NCBI RefSeq assembly: GCF_001651865.1
Contig: NZ_LPUX01000055.1
Coordinates: forward strand, 372,001 to 436,000
Length of the DNA: 64,000 bases
DNA from: Sinorhizobium glycinis
GTDB lineage: Bacteria > Pseudomonadota > Alphaproteobacteria > Rhizobiales > Rhizobiaceae
Direction: 5' to 3'
Every line of letters begins with the position of its first letter. The stretch's first letter is position 1. The notes beneath the pieces were generated by a model. That model did no database searches. It saw nothing but the letters and a program-made list of their open reading frames with translations, and was not told the origin of the DNA. Positions 20,133 through 28,827 of the stretch are shown here, piece after piece. Position numbers and translations under genes: made by a program.

Positions 20133-20588
20133 TCAGGCGGATTCCGGCGGAATGACCCCCTTGGTCAAGATGAAGCAGCCATAGAAGCGCGTCTCGCCGG
20201 TGGTGATGACGCAATAGGCCTTCTTCGCCTCCTCATAGAAAGCAAAGCGTTCGATACCGTACATCGGCGCAGGCTTGCCCTCGGCGCGATCGATTTCGGC
20301 CTGCACCTCGCGCTGGACGGTCGGGATCTCATCCGGCGCGCCCATCACTTCCATGCGTCCGACCGAAGGCTGCAGCGGCGTGTCGAGCGGCAGCACCGAA
20401 AGCACCGCCTGCACTGCGCGGGCGGCCGAAACATTGTCGATGCGGAGCAGTTTACCCAGCGTCGTCTGACGGGCGATCGCGTCGGATGGGAAGTTGGTGT
20501 CGGAGATCACCAGCGTGTCGGCGTGACCCATGGACCGGAGCGCGTGCAGCACATCCGCATTCAGGGCCGGGTCGATATTCTTGAGCAT
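20133..20588 (-). CDS. fucU: RbsD/FucU family sugar mutarotase
   Basis: A cytoplasmic mutarotase of 151 residues that interconverts sugar anomers or ring forms. The N-terminus MLKNIDPALNADVLHALRSM followed by GHAD fits FucU, with the catalytic-type His of MGH. The C-terminus TRFYGCFILTKGVI holds the conserved Tyr. The start at 20588 has a strong GGAGGAGG site; an earlier in-frame start would lie within it. A 131-bp gap separates it from the ALDH gene, so a second promoter is possible. In this operon it would prepare the imported sugar for the kinase. Confidence 0.83.
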   Translation of the reverse strand: MLKNIDPALNADVLHALRSMGHADTLVISDTNFPSDAIARQTTLGKLLRIDNVSAARAVQAVLSVLPLDTPLQPSVGRMEVMGAPDEIPTVQREVQAEIDRAEGKPAPMYGIERFAFYEEAKKAYCVITTGETRFYGCFILTKGVIPPESA

Positions 20589-20719
20589 GTCAGTCCTCCT
20601 CCAAACCATCCATTCGACCGCCGCGGGTTGGCATGACGCCGCCGGCGACTGTCATTAAACTTCGCAAAAGCGTCCTCCACGGCGTTCGGTTCCCCCGCCC
20701 GACGGCATGCGCGGACCCC

Positions 20720-23104
20720 TCACTCCCCGTAAGGGATCCAGATGTTCTTGACGTCCACGGCTCGCCGCAGGAAGGCTTGCCCTTCAGCCGCCGAACGATT
20801 CATCCAGTCGATCGCCCTGCCGTAGTCCACGAAGGTGCGCTTCAGATTGCCGACCGACAGCTTCTCGACGAGCGTCGACAGTTCCGCCGTGCCGAAGGCC
20901 CAGACTGCGTCGACATCGTTGTGGGCGGCAAGCGTCTTGGCAAGTTCGATTGCCGATCCGGTGACGATGTTGACGACGCCGGCCGGAACGTCGGACGTTT
21001 CGAGCACGGAATAGAAATCGGTGGCGGCGAGCGGATGCGGCTCGCTCGGAACGGCGACGACGCGATTGCCAACGGCGATCAGCGGCGCGACAAGGCTGAC
21101 GAAGCCCAGCAGCGGCGCCTCCGGCGGGCAGATCACCCCGACGACGCCCTGCGGCTCCGGCATGGCAAGCGCAACGCCGCGCAAGGGCGGCTGGTGGACG
21201 ACGCCCTCGAATTTGTCCGCCCAGGCGCCATAGCTGAAGAGGCGGGCGATCGAAGCCTCCACCTCGGCCTTCGCATTGGCGGCCGAGGCGCCGGTCATGG
21301 CGGCGATGCGATCGGCGAATTCCGCCGCCCGGCCGCTGACGTTCTCGGCAATGTAATAGAGAATCTGCGCGCGATTGTGCGTCGTCGCCGAAGACCAGCT
21401 CGCTGCCGCCTGCGCTGCGACAACGGCGTTGCGGATATCCTTGCGGTTGCCCTCGCCGACCTCGCCGAGCACCTTGCCCTTCGGCGACAGGATTGGCCGC
21501 GAGTAATTTCCATCCGGCCGCGCCTGCTTGCCGCCGATGAATAGCTTGGCGGTGCGATCGAGCGACGGCACGGCGAAATCGCTTGCAGCCGTCTTGAGAA
21601 CCGGCACACTCGCTTCAGTCCGGAGCTTGCGTCCCGCCCAGGCCTTCGGCTTCAGATATTCGTAGCACCCTTCCTTGCCGCCTTCGCGGCCGAAGCCGGA
21701 TTCGCGTTTTCCCCCGAAGCCGCTCGAAGCGTCGAAGAGATTGGTGGCATTGACCCAGACGACACCGGCGGCAAGCTTGGCGGCGACATGCAGGGCGAGA
21801 CCGATCGTCTCGCTCCAGACGCTGGCGGCAAGGCCGTAGCGAGTGTGATTGGCAAGCTGGATCGCCTCTTCCGGGGTGCGGAAGGTCATCGAAACGGCGA
21901 CCGGTCCGAAGATTTCTTCCGTGGCCACCACGGAGGTCGGCTGGACCGAGGTCAGCAGCGTCGGCGGATAGAAGCTGCCGCCCTTGGGCAATGCGATCTG
22001 CGGCTGGTAAAGCGCGGCCCCTTCCGTCACGCCCTGGCTGACGAGGTTTTCGATCCGCTGCAATTGCACCGGGGCGACGATCGCCGCCATGTCGATCGCC
22101 TTGTCGAGCGGATGGCCGACCCTGAGCGTTCCCATGCGCCGCTTCAGGCGTTCGTGAAAGAGCGGCGCCACGCCCTCCTGGACGAGCACCCGCGATCCGG
22201 CGCAGCAGACCTGGCCCTGGTTGAACCAGATCGCATCGACCACGCCTTCGACCGCCCCGTCGATGTCGGCATCGTCGAACACGATGAAGGGCGACTTGCC
22301 GCCGAGCTCCAGCGTCAGCGATTTACCGGTGCCCGCGGTCTTTTCCCGGATCAGGCGGCCAACCTCGGTCGAGCCGGTGAAGGCGATCTTGTCGATGTCG
22401 TCGTGCTCGACGATCAGCGCACCCGTCTCTCCCTCGCCGGTTACCACGTTCAGGACGCCCGGCGGCAGGCCGGCGCCGGTGGCAAGTTCGGCGAAAAGCA
22501 GCGCCGTCAGGGGCGTGAACTCCGCGGGCTTCAGAATGACCGTATTGCCAAGTGCCAGCGCCGGCGCCACTTTCCATGCGAGCATCAGGAAGGGGAAGTT
22601 CCACGGGATGACCTGGCCGACGACGCCGACCGGCACCTGATCGGCAAATTCCGTTTCCTGGAGCTGCGCCCAGCCGGCGTGGTGATAGAAATGACGGGCG
22701 GCAAGCGGAATGTCGATGTCGCGCGTCTCGCGGATCGGCTTGCCGTTGTCGAGCGCTTCGACCACGGCGATCAGCCTGGCGTGGCGCTGGATCATGCGCG
22801 CCAACGCATAGAGATGCCGGGCTCGGGCATGGCCGGAAAGCTTCGACCAGGGGCCTTGCGCCTTGTGCGCCGCTGCCACGGCGGAGTTGACGTCTTCGCG
22901 GCCGCCAAGCGCGACCTTCGCCAGCAGCGCGCCGGTTGCCGGCTCGAAGCTGTCGAATGTCTTTCCAGACGCGGATGCGACGAAGCCGCCGTTGATGAAG
23001 TGGCCGAACTCGCCCTTGTGGCGGGCGAGCCAGGCCCGGGCCTCGCTGTCGCCTTCGGGTGCGGGGCCGTAAGACATTTCGTCGAAGAATTTGGCGACGC
23101 TCAT
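20720..23104 (-). CDS. Two-domain aldehyde dehydrogenase, ALDH16-like
   Basis: A 794-residue protein made of two ALDH modules. The first (about residues 30-500) is complete. It has PWNFPFLMLAWK, the cofactor-loop GSTEVGRLI, the general base in LELGGKSPF near residue 262 and the nucleophilic cysteine in FNQGQVCCAGSR near residue 300. The second (about 510-794) keeps the ALDH fold signatures (EPQGVVGVICPPEAPLLGF) but stops early and shows neither the ELGGK glutamate nor a catalytic Cys. Active plus pseudo-domain is the ALDH16 architecture. It begins 4 bp after deoC, so the likely substrate is the acetaldehyde that DeoC releases. Confidence 0.87.
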   Translation of the reverse strand: MSVAKFFDEMSYGPAPEGDSEARAWLARHKGEFGHFINGGFVASASGKTFDSFEPATGALLAKVALGGREDVNSAVAAAHKAQGPWSKLSGHARARHLYALARMIQRHARLIAVVEALDNGKPIRETRDIDIPLAARHFYHHAGWAQLQETEFADQVPVGVVGQVIPWNFPFLMLAWKVAPALALGNTVILKPAEFTPLTALLFAELATGAGLPPGVLNVVTGEGETGALIVEHDDIDKIAFTGSTEVGRLIREKTAGTGKSLTLELGGKSPFIVFDDADIDGAVEGVVDAIWFNQGQVCCAGSRVLVQEGVAPLFHERLKRRMGTLRVGHPLDKAIDMAAIVAPVQLQRIENLVSQGVTEGAALYQPQIALPKGGSFYPPTLLTSVQPTSVVATEEIFGPVAVSMTFRTPEEAIQLANHTRYGLAASVWSETIGLALHVAAKLAAGVVWVNATNLFDASSGFGGKRESGFGREGGKEGCYEYLKPKAWAGRKLRTEASVPVLKTAASDFAVPSLDRTAKLFIGGKQARPDGNYSRPILSPKGKVLGEVGEGNRKDIRNAVVAAQAAASWSSATTHNRAQILYYIAENVSGRAAEFADRIAAMTGASAANAKAEVEASIARLFSYGAWADKFEGVVHQPPLRGVALAMPEPQGVVGVICPPEAPLLGFVSLVAPLIAVGNRVVAVPSEPHPLAATDFYSVLETSDVPAGVVNIVTGSAIELAKTLAAHNDVDAVWAFGTAELSTLVEKLSVGNLKRTFVDYGRAIDWMNRSAAEGQAFLRRAVDVKNIWIPYGE

Positions 23105-23108
23105 CGGA

Positions 23109-24122
23109 TTATCCTATCGGGTGTCTGTTGAGGGCCGAATAGGCGCCGCTGACATGATGCTCGAGCTGACGCTCGATATCGGCCAGCAGGCTCGATGCCC
23201 CGATGCGGAAGAGGTCCGGCTCCAGCCATTCGCGGCCGAGCTCTTCCTTCATGAGGAACTGGTAGTTCAACACGTCCTTCGCCGCCGAGATCCCGCCGGC
23301 CGGCTTGTAGCCGACCTTGATGCCGGTGCGCTCCTGGTAGGCACGGATCATCCTGAGCATGACGAGGGTGACGAGCAGCGTCGCGTTCACACCTTCCTTG
23401 CCGGTCGAGGTCTTGATGAAATCGGCCCCCGCCATCATGCAGACGAGCGAGGCGCGGGCGACATTGCGCAAGGTCTTGAGGTCGCCGGTCGCGAGGATCG
23501 CCTTGACATGCGCATCGCCGCAGGCATCGCGGAAATCGCGCATCTCGTCATAAAGCGCCTGCCAGTTGCCGGTCAGCACATGCTCGCGGGTGATGACGAT
23601 GTCGATTTCCCTGGCACCGTGGGCGACGGACGCTTCGATCTCCCTAAGCTTGACGTCATGCGGTACGAGACCCGCCGGAAAGCCGGTGGAAACCGCGGCC
23701 ACCGGGATACCGGAGCCCTCGAGCGCCTCGACCGCCGTCGACACGAAACGGTGATAGACGCAGATCGCCCCCGTCGTGATGTCGCGATCGCCCATCCCGA
23801 GTGCGTCGAGAAGATCCTGGCGCACGGGCCGGCGCGCCTTGGCGCAGAGCCGCTTGACGCGCTCCGTCGTATCGTCGCCGTTGAGCGTGGTCAGGTCGAT
23901 GCAGGTGACCGCCTTCAAGAGCCAGGCGGCCTGCGCATCCTTTTTAACGGTCCGGCGGCCCGGCAGCGTTGCGACACGGCGCTCGGCAGCGGAAAGATTG
24001 ACGCGCTGGTCGAGTACCCAGGAAAGATCGAGATCGACACCGTCGTTGCGCGGCCAATTATGACCGGCGCCGGCGGGCTGGGCAGAAACCGCCGACACCC
24101 CCTTTACAGCAAGGTCTTCCAA
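23109..24122 (-). CDS. deoC: Deoxyribose-phosphate aldolase (long form)
   Basis: This enzyme cleaves 2-deoxyribose 5-phosphate to glyceraldehyde 3-phosphate and acetaldehyde. The Schiff-base lysine is in ADFIKTSTGKEG (about residue 237), and the second active-site lysine in VGYKPAGGI (about residue 270). About 337 residues place it in the long DeoC group, with an N-terminal extension of some 70 residues. The TTG at 24122 (MEDLAVKGVSAV) is chosen because GAGGAG lies seven bases upstream; an earlier TTG at 24152 lacks a site. It directly precedes the ALDH gene. Confidence 0.92.
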   Translation of the reverse strand: MEDLAVKGVSAVSAQPAGAGHNWPRNDGVDLDLSWVLDQRVNLSAAERRVATLPGRRTVKKDAQAAWLLKAVTCIDLTTLNGDDTTERVKRLCAKARRPVRQDLLDALGMGDRDITTGAICVYHRFVSTAVEALEGSGIPVAAVSTGFPAGLVPHDVKLREIEASVAHGAREIDIVITREHVLTGNWQALYDEMRDFRDACGDAHVKAILATGDLKTLRNVARASLVCMMAGADFIKTSTGKEGVNATLLVTLVMLRMIRAYQERTGIKVGYKPAGGISAAKDVLNYQFLMKEELGREWLEPDLFRIGASSLLADIERQLEHHVSGAYSALNRHPIG

Positions 24123-24206
24123 GCGACTACTCCTCGATTTCTCCCTGCCCAACCGGGCCGCTGCAGATCAGCCCGGCGACTTGTTATTTTTCTATCGATT
24201 TTTTGT

Positions 24207-24236
24207 TAGCATTCCATCAAGACTATCACGTGTCAA
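24207..24236 (-). promoter_or_regulatory. Candidate promoter of the deoC cluster
   Basis: On the minus strand TTGACA (24231-24236) is followed after 17-18 bases by AATGCTA, a poor -10 match. Then comes an A/T-rich run around 24185-24210 (AACAAAAAATCGATAGAAAA) that could hold operator half-sites for the DeoR protein. It lies about 85 bp ahead of deoC. Confidence 0.4.
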
Positions 24237-24266
24237 GCGACGACATCGGACGAAGCGGCGAGATTA

Positions 24267-25019
24267 TCATATTTGTGGCGTCGGCGTCTCAAGCGCCGGG
24301 AGCGCCGCCTCTCCGTCTTCCGTGATCACCGCACGGAATGAATTGAGCGGCGCAAAAAAAGCGGGCTTCAGCCTGCCGATCTTGCTCTTGTCCACCACGA
24401 GGTAATTCTCGCGCGCGAGTGAAATCACCTTCTGCTTCACCGGCACCTCATGAAAATGGACGCAAGTCGCGCCGCGGGCGGGATCTACGCCGGCCGCCGA
24501 CAGGAAGGCGACGTTGATACCGAGGTGGTCGAGCGTCTCGAGGCCGGAATTGCCCGAAAACGAAACTGATGACGGGTGGTAGACCCCGCCAAGCATGACA
24601 ATCCGAACGTTCGGCCTACGAGCGAGGCGGTTCGCCGCGTTCAAGGAATAACACACTGCCGTAATTGAATAATTTTCCGGTATCAGATCGACGAGATATT
24701 CGAGTGTCGTGCCGCAGTCGATGAAGATCGTCTCGTCGGGACGGATGTGCCGGGCGGCATGGACGCAAGCCTCGCGCTTGGCTGTCGCGTGACTGTCGGC
24801 CTCACGCGCGAGATCATAGGGGGCATCGGCTTCGATATCGGCCGCCGCCACAATGTGGCCGCCGAGATAGCCAAAGAGCCCGGGGTTGTCGGCAATGTCG
24901 CGGCGGACGGTCATCTCCGACACACCGAGAAGAGCGGCCGCATCCTTGAGATGCAGCACGCGCCGCGCAGAAAGCGCCTCGGCCAATGCGATGATACGGG
25001 TAGCCTTGCGGTTGGCCAT
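24267..25019 (-). CDS. DeoR/GlpR-family transcriptional regulator
   Basis: A 250-residue repressor-type regulator. The N-terminal winged helix-turn-helix contains the family pattern VLHLKDAAALLGVSEMTVRR at residues 20-40. The C-terminal sugar-phosphate sensor domain has the DECGTT-like motif IFIDCGTTLEYLVD and ends in VDKSKIGRLKPAFFAP. It sits directly upstream of deoC in the same direction and is the obvious candidate regulator of the whole 14.5-24.1 kb cluster, probably responding to a phosphorylated intermediate. GGAAG lies 4-5 bases before the ATG. Confidence 0.9.
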   Translation of the reverse strand: MANRKATRIIALAEALSARRVLHLKDAAALLGVSEMTVRRDIADNPGLFGYLGGHIVAAADIEADAPYDLAREADSHATAKREACVHAARHIRPDETIFIDCGTTLEYLVDLIPENYSITAVCYSLNAANRLARRPNVRIVMLGGVYHPSSVSFSGNSGLETLDHLGINVAFLSAAGVDPARGATCVHFHEVPVKQKVISLARENYLVVDKSKIGRLKPAFFAPLNSFRAVITEDGEAALPALETPTPQI

Positions 25020-25084
25020 TGTTCTTCCGGTTGGCGCGACGGGCGAGGTGTGGCGCCCGCAGGGTAAGCCAGCGCAACATTATT

Positions 25085-25100
25085 TGTGACAAATATCACA
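25085..25100 (-). promoter_or_regulatory. CRP-like dyad upstream of the deoR-family gene
   Basis: TGTGA-N6-TCACA matches the CRP/FNR-type half-site arrangement exactly. It lies about 66 bp upstream of the deoR-family start codon and would suit catabolite control. It could instead be the binding site of the DeoR protein itself. Confidence 0.45.
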
Positions 25101-25174
25101 GGACAAGTTGTGCCGGCAAGTCACCCATCGGCTTTGACACCCCTCAACCCGGCCCCCTCCTGCATGCGGTCGCA

Positions 25175-25885
25175 TTACCGCTGGAAGGCGTCCTTGAGAT
25201 CGCTGCCCTTCCTGGCCGGCCGGAGGTCGAGATCGGCTTCGATGTGATCGATGTGCTGCAGCATAAGCCTGCAGGCCGCTTCGATATCCTGCTTCTCCAG
25301 CGCATCGACGATCTGCTGATGCTCGTGGTGACCGCAGCTCGAGATCACCGATTGCCCGTAAAGCGCGATCACGAGCGAGGACCGTGCGACGAGTTCGTCC
25401 ATGAAGCGCTTGAGAATGGCATTGCCGCTCATGCCGGCGACCGCCAGGTGGAAATCGCCCGAGGCCTTGATCTCGGCGCGGCGGGCCGGTGCGCCGCGCT
25501 GGTTCGTAAGCCGCTCCTCATCGGCAAGCAGCTTTCGGAGCTCCTTGATCTCGGCTTTGCCGATATTGGGCGCCGCCTCGCGGAGTATGACCGGCTCCAA
25601 AAGGCGGCGCGTCGCGAAGATCTGCTGCGCCTCGGTCACCGAAGGGTAGGCGACGAAGGCGCCGCGGTTCTTCTCGACACTGACGAGTCCCTCGTAAGAG
25701 AGTGCCTGAAGGGCGGCGCGGACGAGCGTCCGGCTCACATTGAAAAGGCTGCCGACGTCGGTTTCGGAAAGCTTCGTTCCGGGCGCAAGGCGCCGCTCGA
25801 CGATCGCATCGCGGATCGTGTCACGAATCTGCTGGGCATCGATGTCTATGGCGCTTTCCGCCTGGGGGAGATTGTCTGACGTCAT
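25175..25885 (-). CDS. GntR-family (FadR/FCD subgroup) transcriptional regulator
   Basis: A 236-residue regulator. The N-terminal winged helix (residues 15-75) reads IRDTIRDAIVERRLAPGTKL, then LFNVSRTLVRAALQALSYEG and the wing VEKNRGAFVA. The C-terminal FCD ligand-binding domain contains the metal-ligand type pattern FHLAVA...HHEHQQIVDAL...MLQHI. The ATG at 25885 is preferred; a GTG at 25930 is possible, and neither has a good ribosome site. It is divergent from the polyamine-type transporter operon and probably controls it and itself. Confidence 0.88.
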   Translation of the reverse strand: MTSDNLPQAESAIDIDAQQIRDTIRDAIVERRLAPGTKLSETDVGSLFNVSRTLVRAALQALSYEGLVSVEKNRGAFVAYPSVTEAQQIFATRRLLEPVILREAAPNIGKAEIKELRKLLADEERLTNQRGAPARRAEIKASGDFHLAVAGMSGNAILKRFMDELVARSSLVIALYGQSVISSCGHHEHQQIVDALEKQDIEAACRLMLQHIDHIEADLDLRPARKGSDLKDAFQR

Positions 25886-25966
25886 GATGCTGGGGAATCC
25901 GAACGATACCGATACTGTGGGGCCCGGCACAAGTTAACCGCTTTTTGCCCCCAATCAATCCTCAAG

Positions 25967-26044
25967 ATTGTATACAATAATGGCCAATCTTTGGGCACAA
26001 ATGCCCACAAAATATGCACCCAACCGGTTTGTTGATTGGCCAAT
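25967..26044. promoter_or_regulatory. Cluster of palindromes in the gntR / transporter divergent promoter region
   Basis: Between the divergent starts are three perfect dyads: ATTGTATACAAT (25967-25978), TGGGCA-CAAA-TGCCCA (25992-26007) and ATTGGCCAAT (26035-26044). A copy of TGGCCAAT also occurs at 25981-25988. The first has the size and symmetry of FadR-type GntR operators (TTGTATACAA type) and lies 82 bp from the gntR start. Together they probably regulate both directions. Confidence 0.5.
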
Positions 26045-26134
26045 ATGGCGACCTTCGAAAACTTAACTACAGAATCAGACCCTTAGCAATCTGGCACGGT
26101 TGATGCTTCTTTGTCGCTGCAAGGAGAAGGCGGC

Positions 26135-27223
26135 ATGTCCAAAGCAGCAGAAATCGATATCGCGTCCGTTTCCAAGGTCTACGGCACGACGACCGCCGTC
26201 CACGCCATCAGCCTGAAGATCCCGGCCGGCAGCTACTGCTGCCTTCTCGGCCCTTCCGGCTGCGGCAAGACGTCGACGCTCAGGATGATCGCCGGCCACG
26301 AAAGCATCTCCTCCGGCGATATCCGCCTTGGCAATGTCGTCGTCACCGATTTCCCGCCGGCCAAGCGCGGCACGGCGATGATGTTCCAGTCCTATGCGCT
26401 CTTCCCCCATCTCGACCTCGTCGACAACGTTGCCTTCAGCCTGAAGATGAAAGGCGTCGAGAAGGAAGAGCGCCGAGCGAAGGCTCTGGAAATGCTGAAG
26501 CTCATGCAGATGGAGGCCTATGCGACGCGCCGGCCGGCGCAGCTTTCCGGCGGGCAGCAGCAACGGGTGGCACTCGCCCGGGCGCTGATCACCGATCCGG
26601 AAGCGCTGCTGCTTGACGAACCTCTTTCGGCCCTCGATCCGTTCCTGAAGATCCGCATGCGGGCGGAACTCAAGAAGCTGCAGAAGACGCTTGGCATCAC
26701 CTTCGTGCATGTGACGCACAGCCAGGAAGAGGCGATGGCGCTTGCCGACCTCATCGTCATCATGAACAACGGCCGCATCGAGCAGGCGGCACCCCCCCGA
26801 AACGTTTTCGAACAGCCGGCGACGGCCTTCGTCGCCCGATTCATGGGCGACCACAATGTGCTTTCCGGCCGCGTGACCGCGATCGACAACGACATCGTCA
26901 CGCTGACGGCGCCGGAAGGTCAGAGCTTTTCGGTGCGCGACATCGCGCAGGAGATCGGCAAGCCGATCGACATCGGCATCCGCACTGACCGGGTGCGCCT
27001 CGAACCTGCATCGGACAAATCACTCGGCTTCCAGGGCATCGTCTCGAATGTCGAATATCGCGGCGCCTCGGTGAAGATCACACTCATCGGAGCCGGCAGC
27101 GACGACTTCACCGTGGTCGTCTCCGATGCCGATTATTTCAAGAAACCCGCATCGACCGGCGATGCGGTGTCGCTGAGCTGGGCCCTGGAGGACGTGATCC
27201 CCCTCGGCCGCGTGTCAGCCTGA
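26135..27223 (+). CDS. Polyamine-type ABC transporter ATP-binding protein (PotA-like)
   Basis: The ATPase of a spermidine/putrescine-type importer, with 362 residues. Walker A is GPSGCGKTS at residues 39-47, the signature LSGGQQQRVALARAL, Walker B LLLDEPLSALDPF and the switch THSQEEAMALAD. A TOBE domain fills residues 240-362. The ATG at 26135 has AAGGAGA eight bases upstream; reading from an earlier TTG is not supported. It is the first gene of the operon that ends with the racemase. Confidence 0.9.
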   Translation: MSKAAEIDIASVSKVYGTTTAVHAISLKIPAGSYCCLLGPSGCGKTSTLRMIAGHESISSGDIRLGNVVVTDFPPAKRGTAMMFQSYALFPHLDLVDNVAFSLKMKGVEKEERRAKALEMLKLMQMEAYATRRPAQLSGGQQQRVALARALITDPEALLLDEPLSALDPFLKIRMRAELKKLQKTLGITFVHVTHSQEEAMALADLIVIMNNGRIEQAAPPRNVFEQPATAFVARFMGDHNVLSGRVTAIDNDIVTLTAPEGQSFSVRDIAQEIGKPIDIGIRTDRVRLEPASDKSLGFQGIVSNVEYRGASVKITLIGAGSDDFTVVVSDADYFKKPASTGDAVSLSWALEDVIPLGRVSA

Positions 27224-27301
27224 ACGGGGTCAGAAGAAGCAAACCCGCCCGATCCTGCCTGGGACCAACCAATCAAGCATCATGAAAAGGGGAACGACAG
27301 C

Positions 27302-28600
27302 ATGACCACTGAAACAAAGACTGCCACGCCTGAAAAGGGCATTTCACGGCGCACGCTCCTGAAGACCGGTGCGGCCGCCGTGGGCGCCATCGCCGGCTCC
27401 GGCGCGATCACCGGCTTCCCGACCATCTGGGCGCAGAACCCGATCACGCTCCGCCAGTTCGGCACCGGCGTTTCGAACATCAATGCGATCGCCGAGAAGT
27501 GCAAGGAAGACCTCGGCATCACGCTGGAAATGACCGCGACCGACTCCGACGCCGCCGCTCAACGCGCCGTCACCCAGCCGGATTCCTACGACATCGCCGA
27601 CATCGAATACTGGATCGCCAAGAAGGTCTTCCCGTCCGGCGTCATGCAGCCGATGGATGTGTCGAAGATCAAATATTACGACAAGATCGTGCCGCTCTTC
27701 ATCGACGGCAAGCTGAAGCCGGAGAGCGTGGTCGCCCAGGGCACCGCGCCGCACACCGTCGGCTTCGTCGAGGCGCAGGATTCGAAGAGCTTCGCCAAGG
27801 CGCCGACCCAGTGGATGACGCTCATCCCGACCATCTACAACGCCGACACGCTCGGCATCCGTCCGGACCTCGTCGGCCGCGAGATCACCACCTGGGCCGA
27901 TATCATGGACCCGGCATTCAAGGGCAAGACGGCAATCCTCAACATCCCGTCGATCGGCATCATGGACGCGGCGATGATCATGGAGGCCATGGGCAACATC
28001 AAATATGCCGACAAGGGCAACATGACGACGGACGAGATCGACCAGACGATCGACTTCCTGATCAAGGCCAAGCAGGACGGCCAGTTCCGCGCCTTCTGGA
28101 AGTCCTTCGACGAGAGCGTCAACCTAATGGCCTCCGGCGAGGTCGTCATCCAGTCCATGTGGTCGCCGGCCGTCGCCGCGGTGCGCTCGAAGGGCATCGC
28201 CTGCAAGTACCAGCCGCTGAAGGAAGGCTACCGCGCCTGGGGCGGCGGCCTCGGCCTCGCAGCGCATCTTCAGGGGGCGCAGCTCGATGCGGCCTATGAA
28301 TATATCAATTGGTATCTCTCCGGCTGGGTCGGCGCCTATCTCAACCGCCAAGGCTACTACTCCGCCGCCATGGAGACCGCCAAAGCCCACATGTCCGAGG
28401 ACGAATGGGGCTTCTGGGTCGAAGGCAAGCCGGCCAAGGGCGACATCCTCTCGCCGGAAGGCAAGGTCATGGAAAAGGCCGGAGCGGTCCGCGACGGCGG
28501 TTCCTTCGAGGAACGCATGGGCAAGGTCGCCTGCTGGAATTCGGTGATGGACGAGGACCGCTACATGGTTCGCCGCTGGAACGAGTTCATCGCGGCTTAA
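27302..28600 (+). CDS. Polyamine-type ABC transporter substrate-binding protein, Tat-exported
   Basis: A periplasmic receptor of 432 residues. The N-terminus carries a twin-arginine signal, ISRRTLLKTGAAAVGAIAG, ending near WAQ at about residue 45, so it is exported folded. The mature part has PotD-like features: DIADIEYWIAKKVFPSGVMQPMD and, later, WADIMDPAFKGKTAIL. Such proteins bind polyamines or other small amines. With a racemase in the operon the ligand may instead be a hydantoin, allantoin-like or amino-acid compound. Confidence 0.88.
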   Translation: MTTETKTATPEKGISRRTLLKTGAAAVGAIAGSGAITGFPTIWAQNPITLRQFGTGVSNINAIAEKCKEDLGITLEMTATDSDAAAQRAVTQPDSYDIADIEYWIAKKVFPSGVMQPMDVSKIKYYDKIVPLFIDGKLKPESVVAQGTAPHTVGFVEAQDSKSFAKAPTQWMTLIPTIYNADTLGIRPDLVGREITTWADIMDPAFKGKTAILNIPSIGIMDAAMIMEAMGNIKYADKGNMTTDEIDQTIDFLIKAKQDGQFRAFWKSFDESVNLMASGEVVIQSMWSPAVAAVRSKGIACKYQPLKEGYRAWGGGLGLAAHLQGAQLDAAYEYINWYLSGWVGAYLNRQGYYSAAMETAKAHMSEDEWGFWVEGKPAKGDILSPEGKVMEKAGAVRDGGSFEERMGKVACWNSVMDEDRYMVRRWNEFIAA

Positions 28601-28627
28601 AAGGCAAGGTCGTTCTGAGGAGGCACT

Positions 28628-28801
28628 TGCCCCTCTCCTCGGGTTTAACCCGAGGACTAACCCTCTCCCCGCAGGCGGGGAGAGGGGACGAGAACGCCGC
28701 ACCCGCACCTTTCCTCGCGGGTGCAGTGAGGCACGAGACTGCGCCGCATCTCCCTTCTCCCCGCCTGCGGGGAGAAGGTGCCGGCAGGCGGATGAGGGGC
28801 A
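28628..28801. repeat. RIME-type rhizobial intergenic mosaic element
   Basis: About 174 bp of nested palindromes between two genes of one operon. They are CCTCGGGTT/AACCCGAGG (28637-28655), CCCTCTCCCCGC-AG-GCGGGGAGAGGG (28661-28686) and TTCTCCCCGC-CT-GCGGGGAGAA (28755-28776). The right end reads GGTGCCGGCAGGCGGATGAG, a sequence I recognise from RIME elements dispersed in rhizobial genomes. It begins 27 bp after the binding-protein stop and probably reduces expression of the downstream permeases. Confidence 0.75.
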
Positions 28802-28827
28802 TTTCTGCAAATTTTATGGGACGGACA

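Noticed and set aside
20720-23104. Frameshift or gene fusion artefact in the 794-residue ALDH
   Set aside because: The frame is continuous, and the active plus degenerate double-domain layout is a known family form (ALDH16).
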